Of a stretch of 64,000 nucleotides of DNA, positions 8,381 through 15,494 are shown one piece after another. The DNA is taken from assembly GCA_002354735.1 (NCBI GenBank), contig DEMD01000015.1:85304-149303 (forward strand), read 5' to 3'. The notes under the pieces were generated by a model. That model had not been told where the DNA came from and did no database searches. It saw only the letters and a program-made list of their open reading frames with translations. A program made the position numbers and the translations under genes. Origin of the DNA: Gammaproteobacteria bacterium UBA2679 (lineage in GTDB: Bacteria; Pseudomonadota; Gammaproteobacteria; Pseudomonadales; Oleiphilaceae). Every line of letters starts with the position of its first letter. Within the stretch, counting starts at the first letter, position 1.

Positions 8381-8821
8381 ATGCAATACCTTCATACCAT
8401 GGTCAGAGTCAGTGACCTGGACGCGTCGCTCGATTTCTACTGCAATAAGCTGGGGCTGGTCGAAGCCTATCGCAAGGAGAGTGAGCGCGGCCGATTCACG
8501 CTGGTCTATCTCGCAGCACCGGACGATCGCGAACATGCAATCTCCGAGGGGGCGCCCCTGCTTGAGCTGACGTATAACTGGGACCCCGAAAGCTATACTG
8601 GCGGGCGCAACTTCGGTCATCTTGCCTATCGCGTCGACGATATTTATGAAGTGTGCGGCCGCTTGCAAGCTAAGGGCGTCTGTATCAATCGCCCACCTCG
8701 TGATGGGCATATGGCCTTCATAAAATCGCCTGACGGTATATCAATCGAGTTGTTACAGAAGGGTGACGCGCTGCCGCCGCAGGCGCCATGGGCGACAATG
8801 GAAAACACAGGAAGCTGGTAG
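8381..8821 (+). CDS. gloA: Lactoylglutathione lyase (glyoxalase I)
   Basis: 146 residues. It begins MQYLHTMVRVSDLDASLDFY, the classic glyoxalase I N-terminus with metal-ligand His5. Further hallmarks are EAPLLELTYN-like text (GAPLLELTYN), FGHLAYRVDDIYEVC with the second His, and FIKSPDGISIELLQKG near the end. The enzyme converts the methylglyoxal-glutathione hemithioacetal to S-lactoylglutathione. It is slightly longer than E. coli GloA (135 residues) because of a C-terminal tail. It is convergent with the flavoenzyme gene downstream. Confidence 0.9.
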   Translation: MQYLHTMVRVSDLDASLDFYCNKLGLVEAYRKESERGRFTLVYLAAPDDREHAISEGAPLLELTYNWDPESYTGGRNFGHLAYRVDDIYEVCGRLQAKGVCINRPPRDGHMAFIKSPDGISIELLQKGDALPPQAPWATMENTGSW

Positions 8822-8859
8822 GGCAGGCCCTGATGCACCGTCTTCGATTGTGTGCCTGA

Positions 8860-10563
8860 TCACGCGGTTTCACTCTGCACAGTGCCGTTCGAGCTGAGTT
8901 CGCCCGGCTTCCACGTCAGCAGGTTTCGCAGCATTGGCACCGAGCGAAGCCCAAGTGCGGCCGCCGATGTCATGACCCCGGATATCATTGCGCCGACCAC
9001 GCCGCAGGTGAGCGCGTCCTGTCCGGTCAGCCATAGGCCTTTCACCGGCGTCTGGGGTCTCAGCCAGCTCTGCTCGAAACGCTCGGTATCGTGGGTCAGT
9101 CCGTATATCTCACCCTGGCTGTAGCGGCAGAAGAAATCGGTCGAGAGCGGGGTGGATGTCTCAAAGTAATCGATTCTGCCTCTGAGCTGTGGCAGCTTCG
9201 TGTACAGCACCTCCAGCATCCGGTCGGTCAACGTCTGTTTCAGCGCTTCATAGTCCTCACCACGCTTGCCCCAGGTCGTGTCCTTCCACTGCTCGAACTG
9301 CTCGAAGGTCGTCGGCGCTACAATCTCTATTGCTGAACGGCCGGGATAGCGTGTGGCATAGCTTGGGTCTTTTGCCGATGGGAAGGAGATATACACCACG
9401 GGGAAGGGTAGTGATGGGTCTTTCTTGAAGGCCTCTATCGTCTCGTCGTAGTTTTCCTCGGGATAGATCCAGAAGTTCGTCTTCGGCAGGCCCAACTCTT
9501 CGCTCGTCCCCTTCAGGCCGATATACATGCCCAGGTGCGACATCGATGGTGAAACAGTGGGACGTTTTGCCTGGTACTTACTGTGCACACGGGCAGACTC
9601 TGGCAGGAGTTTTTCGTAGGTATTCAAAGCACCTGCATTCGAAATGATCAAAGGCGCGCTAAGGGTCTCGCCGTCCGCCATTCTGACGCCTGTAGCCTTC
9701 TTACCCTTGCCCTGTTCGGTAAGGATTTCCTTCACGTCCGCATAAGTGAATACATCGCCGCCGCTGGCCTGTATGACTGGAATGATGGTCTCGGCAATTC
9801 TTGAGGCGCCGCCTACGGGGTAGTACCCGCCATGCATGTAGTGTTTCGCTATCAAGGCATGAATCAGGAAGCTGGACTGACGGGGCGGCACGCCACAGTC
9901 TCCCCATTGGCCCGACAGCACCGCTATCAGGCGCTGATTGGAGGTCAGTGACGAGAGCACTTCGTAAGTCGTCTTGTTGAAATAATCCGGCAACAACATT
10001 TTCAGGGCACGGTTGTAGACCGGCGCGGCGATGGTGGGCACAACCTTGCCTAGCGTGTAGGCCTGCATGCCACTGGCTACCTTGCCGAGCATCTTCATAT
10101 ACCGGTCGATGGTGTGGCCTTCATCTGGGAAAGCGGCCAGGATCGACGCTCGAAAGCCGTCTTTTCCGGCGCGGAGGTCATGAACGTCTTCGCCGATATA
10201 GAAGCGATCGTACACCTCGTCCATAGGCGCCCATTTCAGCTCGCCGTCTGTAATGTAGTCGAAAATTTTCCGAGCCAGCGTGTTGGGCGAGCCCATGTCA
10301 CCGATGTAGTGCACACCCACGTCCCATTCGTAACCGTTGCGGCTATAGCTATGCGTAAAACCGCCGGCAGTGTAGTGCTGCTCGAGCACGAGCACCTTCT
10401 TGCCCTGCTTTGACAGACAGGCTGCCGTAGCGAGTCCCCCGATACCGGAGCCAATAACGATCGCGTCATAGTCCTTATCGACGCGGCTGGCACGATAACG
10501 TTTGCCAATTCTGATGGTGCTGGCTGCGCGTTTTACTGAAGCTGAATCTGGTGTCTTGGTCAT
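8860..10563 (-). CDS. FAD-dependent oxidoreductase of the RetSat/phytoene desaturase (CrtI) superfamily
   Basis: 567 residues. A dinucleotide-binding motif (AIVIGSGIGGLATAACL) lies near residues 35-51, followed by LVLEQHYTAGGFTHSY. The C-terminal FAD-contact segment is near GLWLTGQDALTCGVVGAM. This layout fits all-trans-retinol 13,14-reductase-like and carotenoid-desaturase-like enzymes. The substrate is unknown, and no carotenoid genes are nearby. The promoter region carries a 20-bp palindrome shared with the divergent padR gene, which suggests that PadR represses it. Confidence 0.82.
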   Translation of the reverse strand: MTKTPDSASVKRAASTIRIGKRYRASRVDKDYDAIVIGSGIGGLATAACLSKQGKKVLVLEQHYTAGGFTHSYSRNGYEWDVGVHYIGDMGSPNTLARKIFDYITDGELKWAPMDEVYDRFYIGEDVHDLRAGKDGFRASILAAFPDEGHTIDRYMKMLGKVASGMQAYTLGKVVPTIAAPVYNRALKMLLPDYFNKTTYEVLSSLTSNQRLIAVLSGQWGDCGVPPRQSSFLIHALIAKHYMHGGYYPVGGASRIAETIIPVIQASGGDVFTYADVKEILTEQGKGKKATGVRMADGETLSAPLIISNAGALNTYEKLLPESARVHSKYQAKRPTVSPSMSHLGMYIGLKGTSEELGLPKTNFWIYPEENYDETIEAFKKDPSLPFPVVYISFPSAKDPSYATRYPGRSAIEIVAPTTFEQFEQWKDTTWGKRGEDYEALKQTLTDRMLEVLYTKLPQLRGRIDYFETSTPLSTDFFCRYSQGEIYGLTHDTERFEQSWLRPQTPVKGLWLTGQDALTCGVVGAMISGVMTSAAALGLRSVPMLRNLLTWKPGELSSNGTVQSETA

Positions 10564-10599
10564 GAGGGTGTGCCTGAGCTGGGAGCCTTCGAGAGCTCA

Positions 10600-10628
10600 A
10601 GCCTAAATCAACGCTTTTTAATATGCAA
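10600..10628 (-). promoter_or_regulatory. Candidate sigma-70 promoter of the RetSat-like gene
   Basis: On the minus strand, TTGCAT (10628-10623) is followed after 17 bp by TAGGCT (10605-10600). The -35 hexamer is inside the palindrome at 10621-10640, so a protein bound there would block RNA polymerase. The start codon (10563) lies 36 bp downstream of the -10 box. Confidence 0.45.
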
Positions 10629-10640
10629 ATTATTGCATAT
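10621..10640. promoter_or_regulatory. Perfect 8-4-8 palindrome, likely PadR operator
   Basis: ATATGCAA-ATTA-TTGCATAT is a perfect inverted repeat centred in the 140-bp gap between the divergent padR and flavoenzyme genes. PadR-family regulators bind AT-rich dyads of this size in just such gaps. It overlaps the -35 region of the minus-strand promoter and lies just upstream of the plus-strand -35. Confidence 0.7.
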
Positions 10641-10647
10641 GAAAGGC

Positions 10648-10675
10648 TTGGCTTCTGCGACCATACCGCTATGAT
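10648..10675 (+). promoter_or_regulatory. Candidate sigma-70 promoter of padR
   Basis: TTGGCT (10648-10653), a 16-bp spacer and TATGAT (10670-10675) form a reasonable promoter 28 bp before the padR ATG at 10704. The palindrome ends 7 bp upstream of the -35 hexamer. Confidence 0.45.
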
Positions 10676-10703
10676 GGGTCTAATCCTTCAGGAGCTAGTC
10701 ACT

Positions 10704-11276
10704 ATGTCATTGAAGCATGCCGTTCTGGCGATGCTGGAGCTCGAGCCGGGTTCGGGCTACGACCTCATCAAGCGCTTCAACAAGAGTATCGGCCATTTTT
10801 GGGCGGCGACTCATCAGCAGGTTTATCAAACGCTGAACACCCTCGGTGAGGAAGGGCGGGTCGAATTCGAGCTGGTGGAACAGTCTGACAAGCCCAACAA
10901 GAAAATTTACAGCATCACGGCAGCGGGGCTCGAAGAACTTCGAGCATGGACCAGTACGCCAGCGAAATCCTATAGGTACCGCGACCCGCTGCTCATCAAG
11001 CTGTATGCCGGTGGCAACGTACCGTCTGCGGCATTGGCCGATGATTTGGAAAAGCACCGCCAGCTCCATGCCCAGACGCTGGCTGATTACAGGGAAACCG
11101 AGGCTGCGTTCTATCGTAATGATGCAGAAGCCAGAAGGCGCTACCTATTGCCTTATATGACCTTGAAACTGGGGATGCAGTTTGAGGAAACGTGGCTGCG
11201 CTGGTATGAAGAGGTCAAGATTGTTCTGAATAGCACGGATGACGAGTGCAAGTCAGGCTCGCCTCACGATGGTTGA
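10704..11276 (+). CDS. PadR family transcriptional regulator
   Basis: 190 residues from the ATG at 10704, which has AGGAG 9 nt upstream; longer in-frame versions lack such a site. The N-terminal winged helix is typical (SLKHAVLAMLELEPGSGYDL, then HQQVYQTLNTLGEEGRVEFE). The C-terminal helical domain (about 90-175) with ALADDLEKHRQLHAQTL and KLGMQFEETWLRWYEE matches the Vir_act_alpha_C dimerisation domain. Usual ligands are phenolics or other small aromatics. It most likely controls itself and the divergent RetSat-like gene through the palindrome at 10621-10640. Confidence 0.9.
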   Translation: MSLKHAVLAMLELEPGSGYDLIKRFNKSIGHFWAATHQQVYQTLNTLGEEGRVEFELVEQSDKPNKKIYSITAAGLEELRAWTSTPAKSYRYRDPLLIKLYAGGNVPSAALADDLEKHRQLHAQTLADYRETEAAFYRNDAEARRRYLLPYMTLKLGMQFEETWLRWYEEVKIVLNSTDDECKSGSPHDG

Positions 11277-11330
11277 TCGAAGGAAAGTGTGTACGCGTAA
11301 TCAGATGTATTCCAAACGGAGTACTGTCGC

Positions 11331-11765
11331 ATGCTTCTTTCACGTTATTTGCCAGCCTTAAGTTGCCCGGCAGCCTTGATGGCAGTCCTCGCCGGCAGCG
11401 TCCTCTCGGCGTGCAGGGCAGAGCAAACAGAAGTGAACTCAATGGAAGTCACCGCCAGCGCATATACCATGCGTGAGGCTGAAACGAAAAAGGGCAACGT
11501 CGGACTTGCTGCGTGGGGTGATCAACTCAAGCCTGGCATGAAGTCGATTGCTGTTTCGCGCGATCTCATCGATGCCGGTCTGGATCATATGACGCCAGTG
11601 ACCATCGATGGTCTCGAGGGTACCTATATCGTCCGTGATAAGATGAACAAGCGCTGGGAAGACAAGATTGATATCTTCATGGGCAAGGATCTCGACGCGG
11701 CACGCGAATGGGGTACACAGACGGTGACGATCCGCTGGTCTCAATCGTCAGCGCGCGAGGACTGA
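11331..11765 (+). CDS. 3D-domain lipoprotein
   Basis: 144 residues. A signal sequence ends in the lipobox LSAC (Cys28), so the protein is probably a lipoprotein. The mature part (MEVTASAYT, then GLAAWGDQLKPGMKSIAVS, GTYIVRDKMNKRWEDKIDIFM and AREWGTQTVTIRW) is a complete 3D domain, a double-psi barrel named for three conserved Asp residues and related to MltA-type murein transglycosylases. It lacks the larger MltA domain, so catalysis is uncertain. It stands alone, with a short gap after padR. Confidence 0.82.
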   Translation: MLLSRYLPALSCPAALMAVLAGSVLSACRAEQTEVNSMEVTASAYTMREAETKKGNVGLAAWGDQLKPGMKSIAVSRDLIDAGLDHMTPVTIDGLEGTYIVRDKMNKRWEDKIDIFMGKDLDAAREWGTQTVTIRWSQSSARED

Positions 11766-11802
11766 AGGCAGACTCAGTCGGTCATTTCTTTGGGTAAGGC
11801 AT

Positions 11803-11982
11803 ATGGGCGAAGTTCTCCAGTTCAAACGACGGGTTGGCAAACAGCCCAGCAAGGGACTGTGTCAGCACGGCTTCCACAAATGGAAAATCGACAAGAGCAG
11901 CCGGTTCGACAGCACACAGGGGAAACTGCGCACGATTCTCGTATGTGAGCGGTGCGGGAAAATGAAGACAGAGCTGCGCTGA
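11803..11982 (+). CDS. Small conserved zinc-ribbon-like protein
   Basis: 59 residues, running from ATG at 11803 to TGA at 11980-11982. It begins MGEVLQFKRRVGKQ and contains LCQHGFHKWKID and ends with LVCERCGKMKTELR. The pattern LC..GFHKW plus CxxC near the C-terminus is one I recognise from small conserved gammaproteobacterial proteins of unknown function. The Cys and His residues could bind one zinc. A longer minus-strand frame (11782-12024, GTG start) covers the same bases but has no recognisable features and is probably its shadow. The ribosome site is only moderate (AAGG, 3 nt from ATG). Confidence 0.7.
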   Translation: MGEVLQFKRRVGKQPSKGLCQHGFHKWKIDKSSRFDSTQGKLRTILVCERCGKMKTELR

Positions 11983-12072
11983 AAAACCATACAATTGGCC
12001 TATTGTGCCCGTGAACCTCGTCACAACTGATTCCTGTTTTCCTTATTTCTCAATACTTGTCTGTTGAAGTTT

Positions 12073-12084
12073 CGTAATATTACG
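12073..12084. promoter_or_regulatory. 12-bp perfect palindrome upstream of VPLPA-CTERM gene
   Basis: CGTAATATTACG is a perfect dyad 77 bp before the ATG of the VPLPA-CTERM gene, in an AT-rich stretch. It could be a regulator site; no matching regulator is obvious nearby. Confidence 0.35.
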
Positions 12085-12161
12085 TTGCCGAATGTAACTT
12101 TTTTTTTCAAGCGCATTTGCAGTGCTCATCGGCAACCTCAAGAACCTCAGGAGAACATTTC

Positions 12162-12902
12162 ATGATCAAAAGCAAGGGACTCGTTCAGACAGTTGTAGCC
12201 GTGGCACTCACGGCTGGCTTCAGTCTCCCCGCGGCGGCACTGTCCGTCAATTTCACCAGCTCGCCAAGCGCCAGCAATGGTTCTGGTTACGGTAATAGCA
12301 TGACGTTCGGCAACGTAACTGCGAGTGCATTTGCCAATACTGGCAGTGGTGGCACACTCCAGACCGCTCAGTTGTTGCGCTGGAATACCGGCCTTGGCGT
12401 CTGTAACCGTGCCGAAAAGAAGAACTGCAGCAATCCTCAGCATCAGGTGGACAATTCTCACGCCATTGATCTCGTAGCGTTCTTTTTCGACGAGACTGTG
12501 AAGTTTGATTCCGTCACCATCGATCCTTATGGCAGATACGATCGCGACATTTCCTATTGGGTGGGCACTGTCGGCAACGGTTTCAGCCTGACAGGGAACA
12601 CCTACGCTTCTCTGGAAGGTGTTGGCTTCGGTGCGAGAACCGATAGCTACTCCTATCCCAGCAATAGCCCCTTGACCGTAGGACTGACTGGTACTGGTAA
12701 CGCTCTGCTGGTCTCGGCGTCCATCGCAGCTGGTTTCACGACCAACGATTTCTTCAAGATTTCCAGCCTGAACATCAGTGAAGTGACTGGCCCTGACAAT
12801 CCGACTCCAGTGCCGCTGCCAGCAGCTGCATGGCTCATGATGAGTGGTTTGGCAGCTTATGGCTGGACCGCGCGTAAGCGTAAGGCAGTTTCTGCTGCCT
12901 GA
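12162..12902 (+). CDS. VPLPA-CTERM sorting-domain surface protein
   Basis: 246 residues from the ATG at 12162 (AGGAG 9 nt upstream). It has an N-terminal signal peptide (VVAVALTAGFSLPAAALS) and a secreted beta-rich body with low-complexity Ser/Gly/Asn text. The C-terminus is a textbook sorting signal: VPLPAAAWLMMSGLAAYGW, a short membrane helix, then the basic tail TARKRKAVSAA. Such signals are recognised by exosortases, which process proteins at the cell surface, usually with an exopolysaccharide system. The body has an unusual Cys pair (GVCNRAEKKNCSN). No exosortase gene is in the window, so the enzyme must lie elsewhere. The gene is monocistronic, with a strong hairpin after it. Confidence 0.88.
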   Translation: MIKSKGLVQTVVAVALTAGFSLPAAALSVNFTSSPSASNGSGYGNSMTFGNVTASAFANTGSGGTLQTAQLLRWNTGLGVCNRAEKKNCSNPQHQVDNSHAIDLVAFFFDETVKFDSVTIDPYGRYDRDISYWVGTVGNGFSLTGNTYASLEGVGFGARTDSYSYPSNSPLTVGLTGTGNALLVSASIAAGFTTNDFFKISSLNISEVTGPDNPTPVPLPAAAWLMMSGLAAYGWTARKRKAVSAA

Positions 12903-12941
12903 TCAGTCTCATTGGTCTGATTGGTCGGACCAGAAAGACAA

Positions 12942-12969
12942 GCAGAGGCCGCCGAAAGGCGGCCTCTGC
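12942..12969. terminator. Strong hairpin after the VPLPA-CTERM gene
   Basis: The 12-bp perfect stem GCAGAGGCCGCC / GGCGGCCTCTGC has a GAAA tetraloop and lies 39 bp after the stop codon. There is no T run on the plus strand, so it may end transcription inefficiently or protect the mRNA 3' end. Confidence 0.6.
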
Positions 12970-13068
12970 CGTTCAGCGGATATATTGTCGAATTAATCGT
13001 CGAGAATGAACGCCTGGCGGGATCACGCACGTACAACACGCTAACACTCGCAGCTGGAGATAGCGTGT

Positions 13069-13233
13069 ATGACGGCAAAAGATGAAAAGCCAAGAAAAGG
13101 TCACCGGAAAAATGAGGACGAGAGCGAGATAGACGAAACGGTTGAGGAAACCTTCCCGGCCAGTGATCCCCCATCCTGGAACCCCGGCACCACCAGTGGC
13201 GGCGCCGCTGATGATGATAGTGAAAAGAAATAG
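13069..13233 (+). CDS. 54-residue acidic protein with ETFPASDPPSW motif
   Basis: ATG at 13069 with GGAGA 8 nt upstream, TAG at 13231-13233. The sequence starts with charged residues (MTAKDEKPRKGHRKNEDESE) and contains EETFPASDPPSWNPG before a short acidic tail. The FPASDPPSW core recurs in many small uncharacterised proteobacterial proteins, so this is likely a real, conserved gene. It has no signal peptide and is probably disordered outside the motif. A hairpin with a GTTTTA tail follows it. Confidence 0.7.
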   Translation: MTAKDEKPRKGHRKNEDESEIDETVEETFPASDPPSWNPGTTSGGAADDDSEKK

Positions 13234-13245
13234 CCTGCAAGCGCT

Positions 13246-13273
13246 GCGGGTGAAGCCATAGGCGCTCACCCGC
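13246..13273 (+). terminator. Intrinsic terminator after the 54-residue gene
   Basis: GCGGGTGA / TCACCCGC (8-bp stem, 12-nt loop) is followed by GTTTTAC. It lies 12 bp after the plus-strand stop and before the convergent end of the glycan operon. Confidence 0.6.
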
Positions 13274-13294
13274 GTTTTACTGTATCTGACTCTC

Positions 13295-13567
13295 TCATTC
13301 GCTCACGAATTTCGAAAATCTGCTCTCGTCTCCCGAATCCGTCTTTTCCTGATAGAGAAAGCTCAGGTTCTGCTTATCGAAGGTCTCGAAAAACGTTTCC
13401 CATTCGATCTCACGCAGATCATCTTCGTCATTGTCGAATTTGACTCGCAGCACGCCCACCCCTGAGCCATCGTCCGCGGTATCCTTTACCACGGCAGGTT
13501 TTCCGCCGCGCTTTTCAATCCACGTCCGGATGGTATCGTGATCCTGGGTCTGTTTTGCCGATGACAT
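13295..13567 (-). CDS. Small acidic conserved protein, last gene of glycan operon
   Basis: 90 residues from the ATG at 13567, which has an excellent AGGAGG site. The sequence begins MSSAKQTQDHDTIRTWIEKRGGKPAV-like text and contains VLRVKFDND, then REIEWETFFETFDKQNLSFLYQE. I recognise this as a common small stand-alone family of unknown function (DHDTIRxWxExRGGKPA ... LSFLYQ), without an assigned role. It starts 11 bp after the methyltransferase stop, so it may be co-transcribed, although relatives often occur without such a cluster. Confidence 0.75.
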   Translation of the reverse strand: MSSAKQTQDHDTIRTWIEKRGGKPAVVKDTADDGSGVGVLRVKFDNDEDDLREIEWETFFETFDKQNLSFLYQEKTDSGDESRFSKFVSE

Positions 13568-13578
13568 ATTAATCCCTC

Positions 13579-14370
13579 CTAGTTCACTATTTCTCCACTC
13601 ACCGGATCTTCCAGCCCGACGTGGGCTACCGGTATGGCACACTTCAACTCGGCCGTTACAGCCTCCGGAATGGCGACTGCCTGGCAGCTGTAGACTTCAT
13701 GGGCTATTCGTTCGATTCGACCGAAACCGGAAGACCGGAGCATGGCCTCTACGCCAGCATGATTCGGTGCCCACCAGTTAGTCGGGTCGTCCGCCAGGCG
13801 ATGTTCGATAAAGGCCATCTTGGGCCAGCCATCGTCCATCAGAACCTCGCGTTCGTCGAGACGGTAATTCTCTTCGACAGACAACACGGATTCACCCGGC
13901 GTCGTCATGGTCTGGAATACCATTCGGCCCCTGCAACAGCGGCGTACGATATCCAGTGCCAACAGGGGATAGCGCAGGTGATAGAGCACGCCCATGAACC
14001 AGACGAGGTCATACTGCTCAGCGCTATGCGCAAGATCATAAACAGTGGCCTTTCTGAACTCGACGCGGTCGCTCAGTTCCAGCACATCCGCCGCCCAGCG
14101 CGCTTGATTCAGGTAGTGTTCATCCAGATCAATGGCTGTGACCTGTGCGCCACGTTTTGCCAGTTCAAAGCTGTAATACCCCGCGTTACAGCCGATATCC
14201 AGTGCTCGTACGCCGTTGAGATCCTCGGGCAGACTCGGCGCTATTTCGTTCCACTTGAAGGCAGGGAAATCGCCGAGAAAGTGTTGGGGAGCTGTCTGAA
14301 TGCCGTCGGGCAGGTGCAGATTGTGGAACCATGGCCCCAGCTGCCGTACCTGTTCTTCAATACTTGTCAT
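13579..14370 (-). CDS. SAM-dependent methyltransferase of the glycan operon
   Basis: 263 residues from the ATG at 14370, which has GGAGA 5 nt upstream; an ATG 12 bp earlier lacks a site. It shows class I motifs: ALDIGCNAGYYSFELAKRGA (motif I), VTAIDLDEHYLNQAR (motif II Asp), and YDLVWFMGVLYHLRYPLLAL (motif IV). It resembles CmoB/TIGR04290-like methyltransferases seen next to glycosyltransferases; I recall this from family descriptions and am not certain of the family number. Its place in the operon suggests that it methylates a sugar of the product or a carrier. It lies 23 bp after the preceding glycosyltransferase gene. Confidence 0.82.
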   Translation of the reverse strand: MTSIEEQVRQLGPWFHNLHLPDGIQTAPQHFLGDFPAFKWNEIAPSLPEDLNGVRALDIGCNAGYYSFELAKRGAQVTAIDLDEHYLNQARWAADVLELSDRVEFRKATVYDLAHSAEQYDLVWFMGVLYHLRYPLLALDIVRRCCRGRMVFQTMTTPGESVLSVEENYRLDEREVLMDDGWPKMAFIEHRLADDPTNWWAPNHAGVEAMLRSSGFGRIERIAHEVYSCQAVAIPEAVTAELKCAIPVAHVGLEDPVSGEIVN

Positions 14371-14393
14371 ACGGGTCTCCATATTGATGACTG

Positions 14394-15494
14394 TCAGCTC
14401 GCGGCCATACTTGGTTGTGCTACCTCCGCCCAGCTGTTTTCAAGTTCCATGGCGCGATGTCGTGAAGTGTGGGCATTCAGGACCCTGCTGCGGAAGCGCT
14501 CGCCCAGCTGCTGTCGCTCCGTTGCGGGCATCGTGAGGTAGGACTGGACCTCTTCGGATGAGCGTGCAGTGAGAATTTCCTCACCGATAGCAAAGAAACT
14601 GTCGAGACCATCCCACTCATCGCTGATGACAGGCGTGCCGCATGCGCCGGCTTCAAATAAGCGAACGCTTGGTGAGTAGCCCGCAGCAATCATGTCGCGT
14701 CTGGTAACATTCAGCGTGAAGCGTTGGCTGCCGTAGAACTCACGGTGCTGATGAGGTGGAATGTGTTCGATTCGGCTTACGTTCGCTGGCCAGTCGATAC
14801 CTGCAGGGTATTGGGCGCCTGCTACACAAAAGTGTTCGGCCGTGAGTTGACGGGCAGGCTTTATCAACAGCTGCTCGACGGTAGGCTGGCGATCGTCACT
14901 GTAGGTGCCGAGATAGCCGAGAGCGTACTGCTTCGTAGCCGGTTCTGCGTCATCTTCAGCTGATGGAAAGTAAAGGTCTGTATCTACCGAGCAATAGAGC
15001 GGCCTTGCGCGCCGAGCACCAAATTCATATTCAAGCCTGTCGAGCGTTGGCCCACCGGTGAAGGACAGGTAGAGATCAAAGCGCGGAATCATCTCCGGGC
15101 TGAGGTACTCATAATCGCCATTGCGGAGTTTGGCGAGGGTAACAGGCGTGTCGATGTCGTAAAACGCCAAGCAAGCCGGCTCTAGCTGACAGATTCGGGC
15201 AGCCAGCGCTTTGGCGTCGGATACGTAAGAGCCGAGAATAACCATGTCGGCGTCTCCGATCATCTCCTCATACGCTTCGAGCTCGCGGATCTCCTTGTAC
15301 AGAACGACCTTGCAGAACGGTGGACTGGGCATATCCCGCTGATTGGCGTACCAGGGCACATCTTTTTCAAAGAAGGTAATCCTGTGCCCACGTGCCGCAA
15401 GCGCCTTGATAAGGCTCCTGAATGTAGTGGCGTGTCCATTGCCCCAGGAGGAGGTGATGGAGAGACCGAAAACGACGATATCGAGCTTTTTCAT
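14394..15494 (-). CDS. CgeB-like glycosyltransferase (third of three)
   Basis: 366 residues with a GT-B fold of the CgeB/DUF3880 type. The N-terminal half has the strand-loop FGLSITSSWGNGHATTFRSL and a conserved ITFFEKDVPWYANQRDM. The C-terminal nucleotide-binding half has YSPSVRLFEAGACGTPVISD, where the Glu in FEA contacts the donor, then a helix with ILTARSSEEVQSYL. It overlaps the upstream paralogue by ATGA (15491-15494). Donor and acceptor are unknown; neighbouring enzymes suggest UDP-xylose or a derivative as a donor. Confidence 0.85.
   Translation of the reverse strand: MKKLDIVVFGLSITSSWGNGHATTFRSLIKALAARGHRITFFEKDVPWYANQRDMPSPPFCKVVLYKEIRELEAYEEMIGDADMVILGSYVSDAKALAARICQLEPACLAFYDIDTPVTLAKLRNGDYEYLSPEMIPRFDLYLSFTGGPTLDRLEYEFGARRARPLYCSVDTDLYFPSAEDDAEPATKQYALGYLGTYSDDRQPTVEQLLIKPARQLTAEHFCVAGAQYPAGIDWPANVSRIEHIPPHQHREFYGSQRFTLNVTRRDMIAAGYSPSVRLFEAGACGTPVISDEWDGLDSFFAIGEEILTARSSEEVQSYLTMPATERQQLGERFRSRVLNAHTSRHRAMELENSWAEVAQPSMAAS

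Noticed and set aside
11782..12024. 80-codon minus-strand frame with GTG start
   Set aside because: It covers the same bases as the better-supported plus-strand gene 11803-11982, whose protein carries a recognisable Cys/His pattern; the minus product has no features.
13621..14541. 306-codon plus-strand frame opposite the methyltransferase gene
   Set aside because: It is antisense to two well-supported genes (methyltransferase and CgeB-like glycosyltransferase), and its product has no domain.
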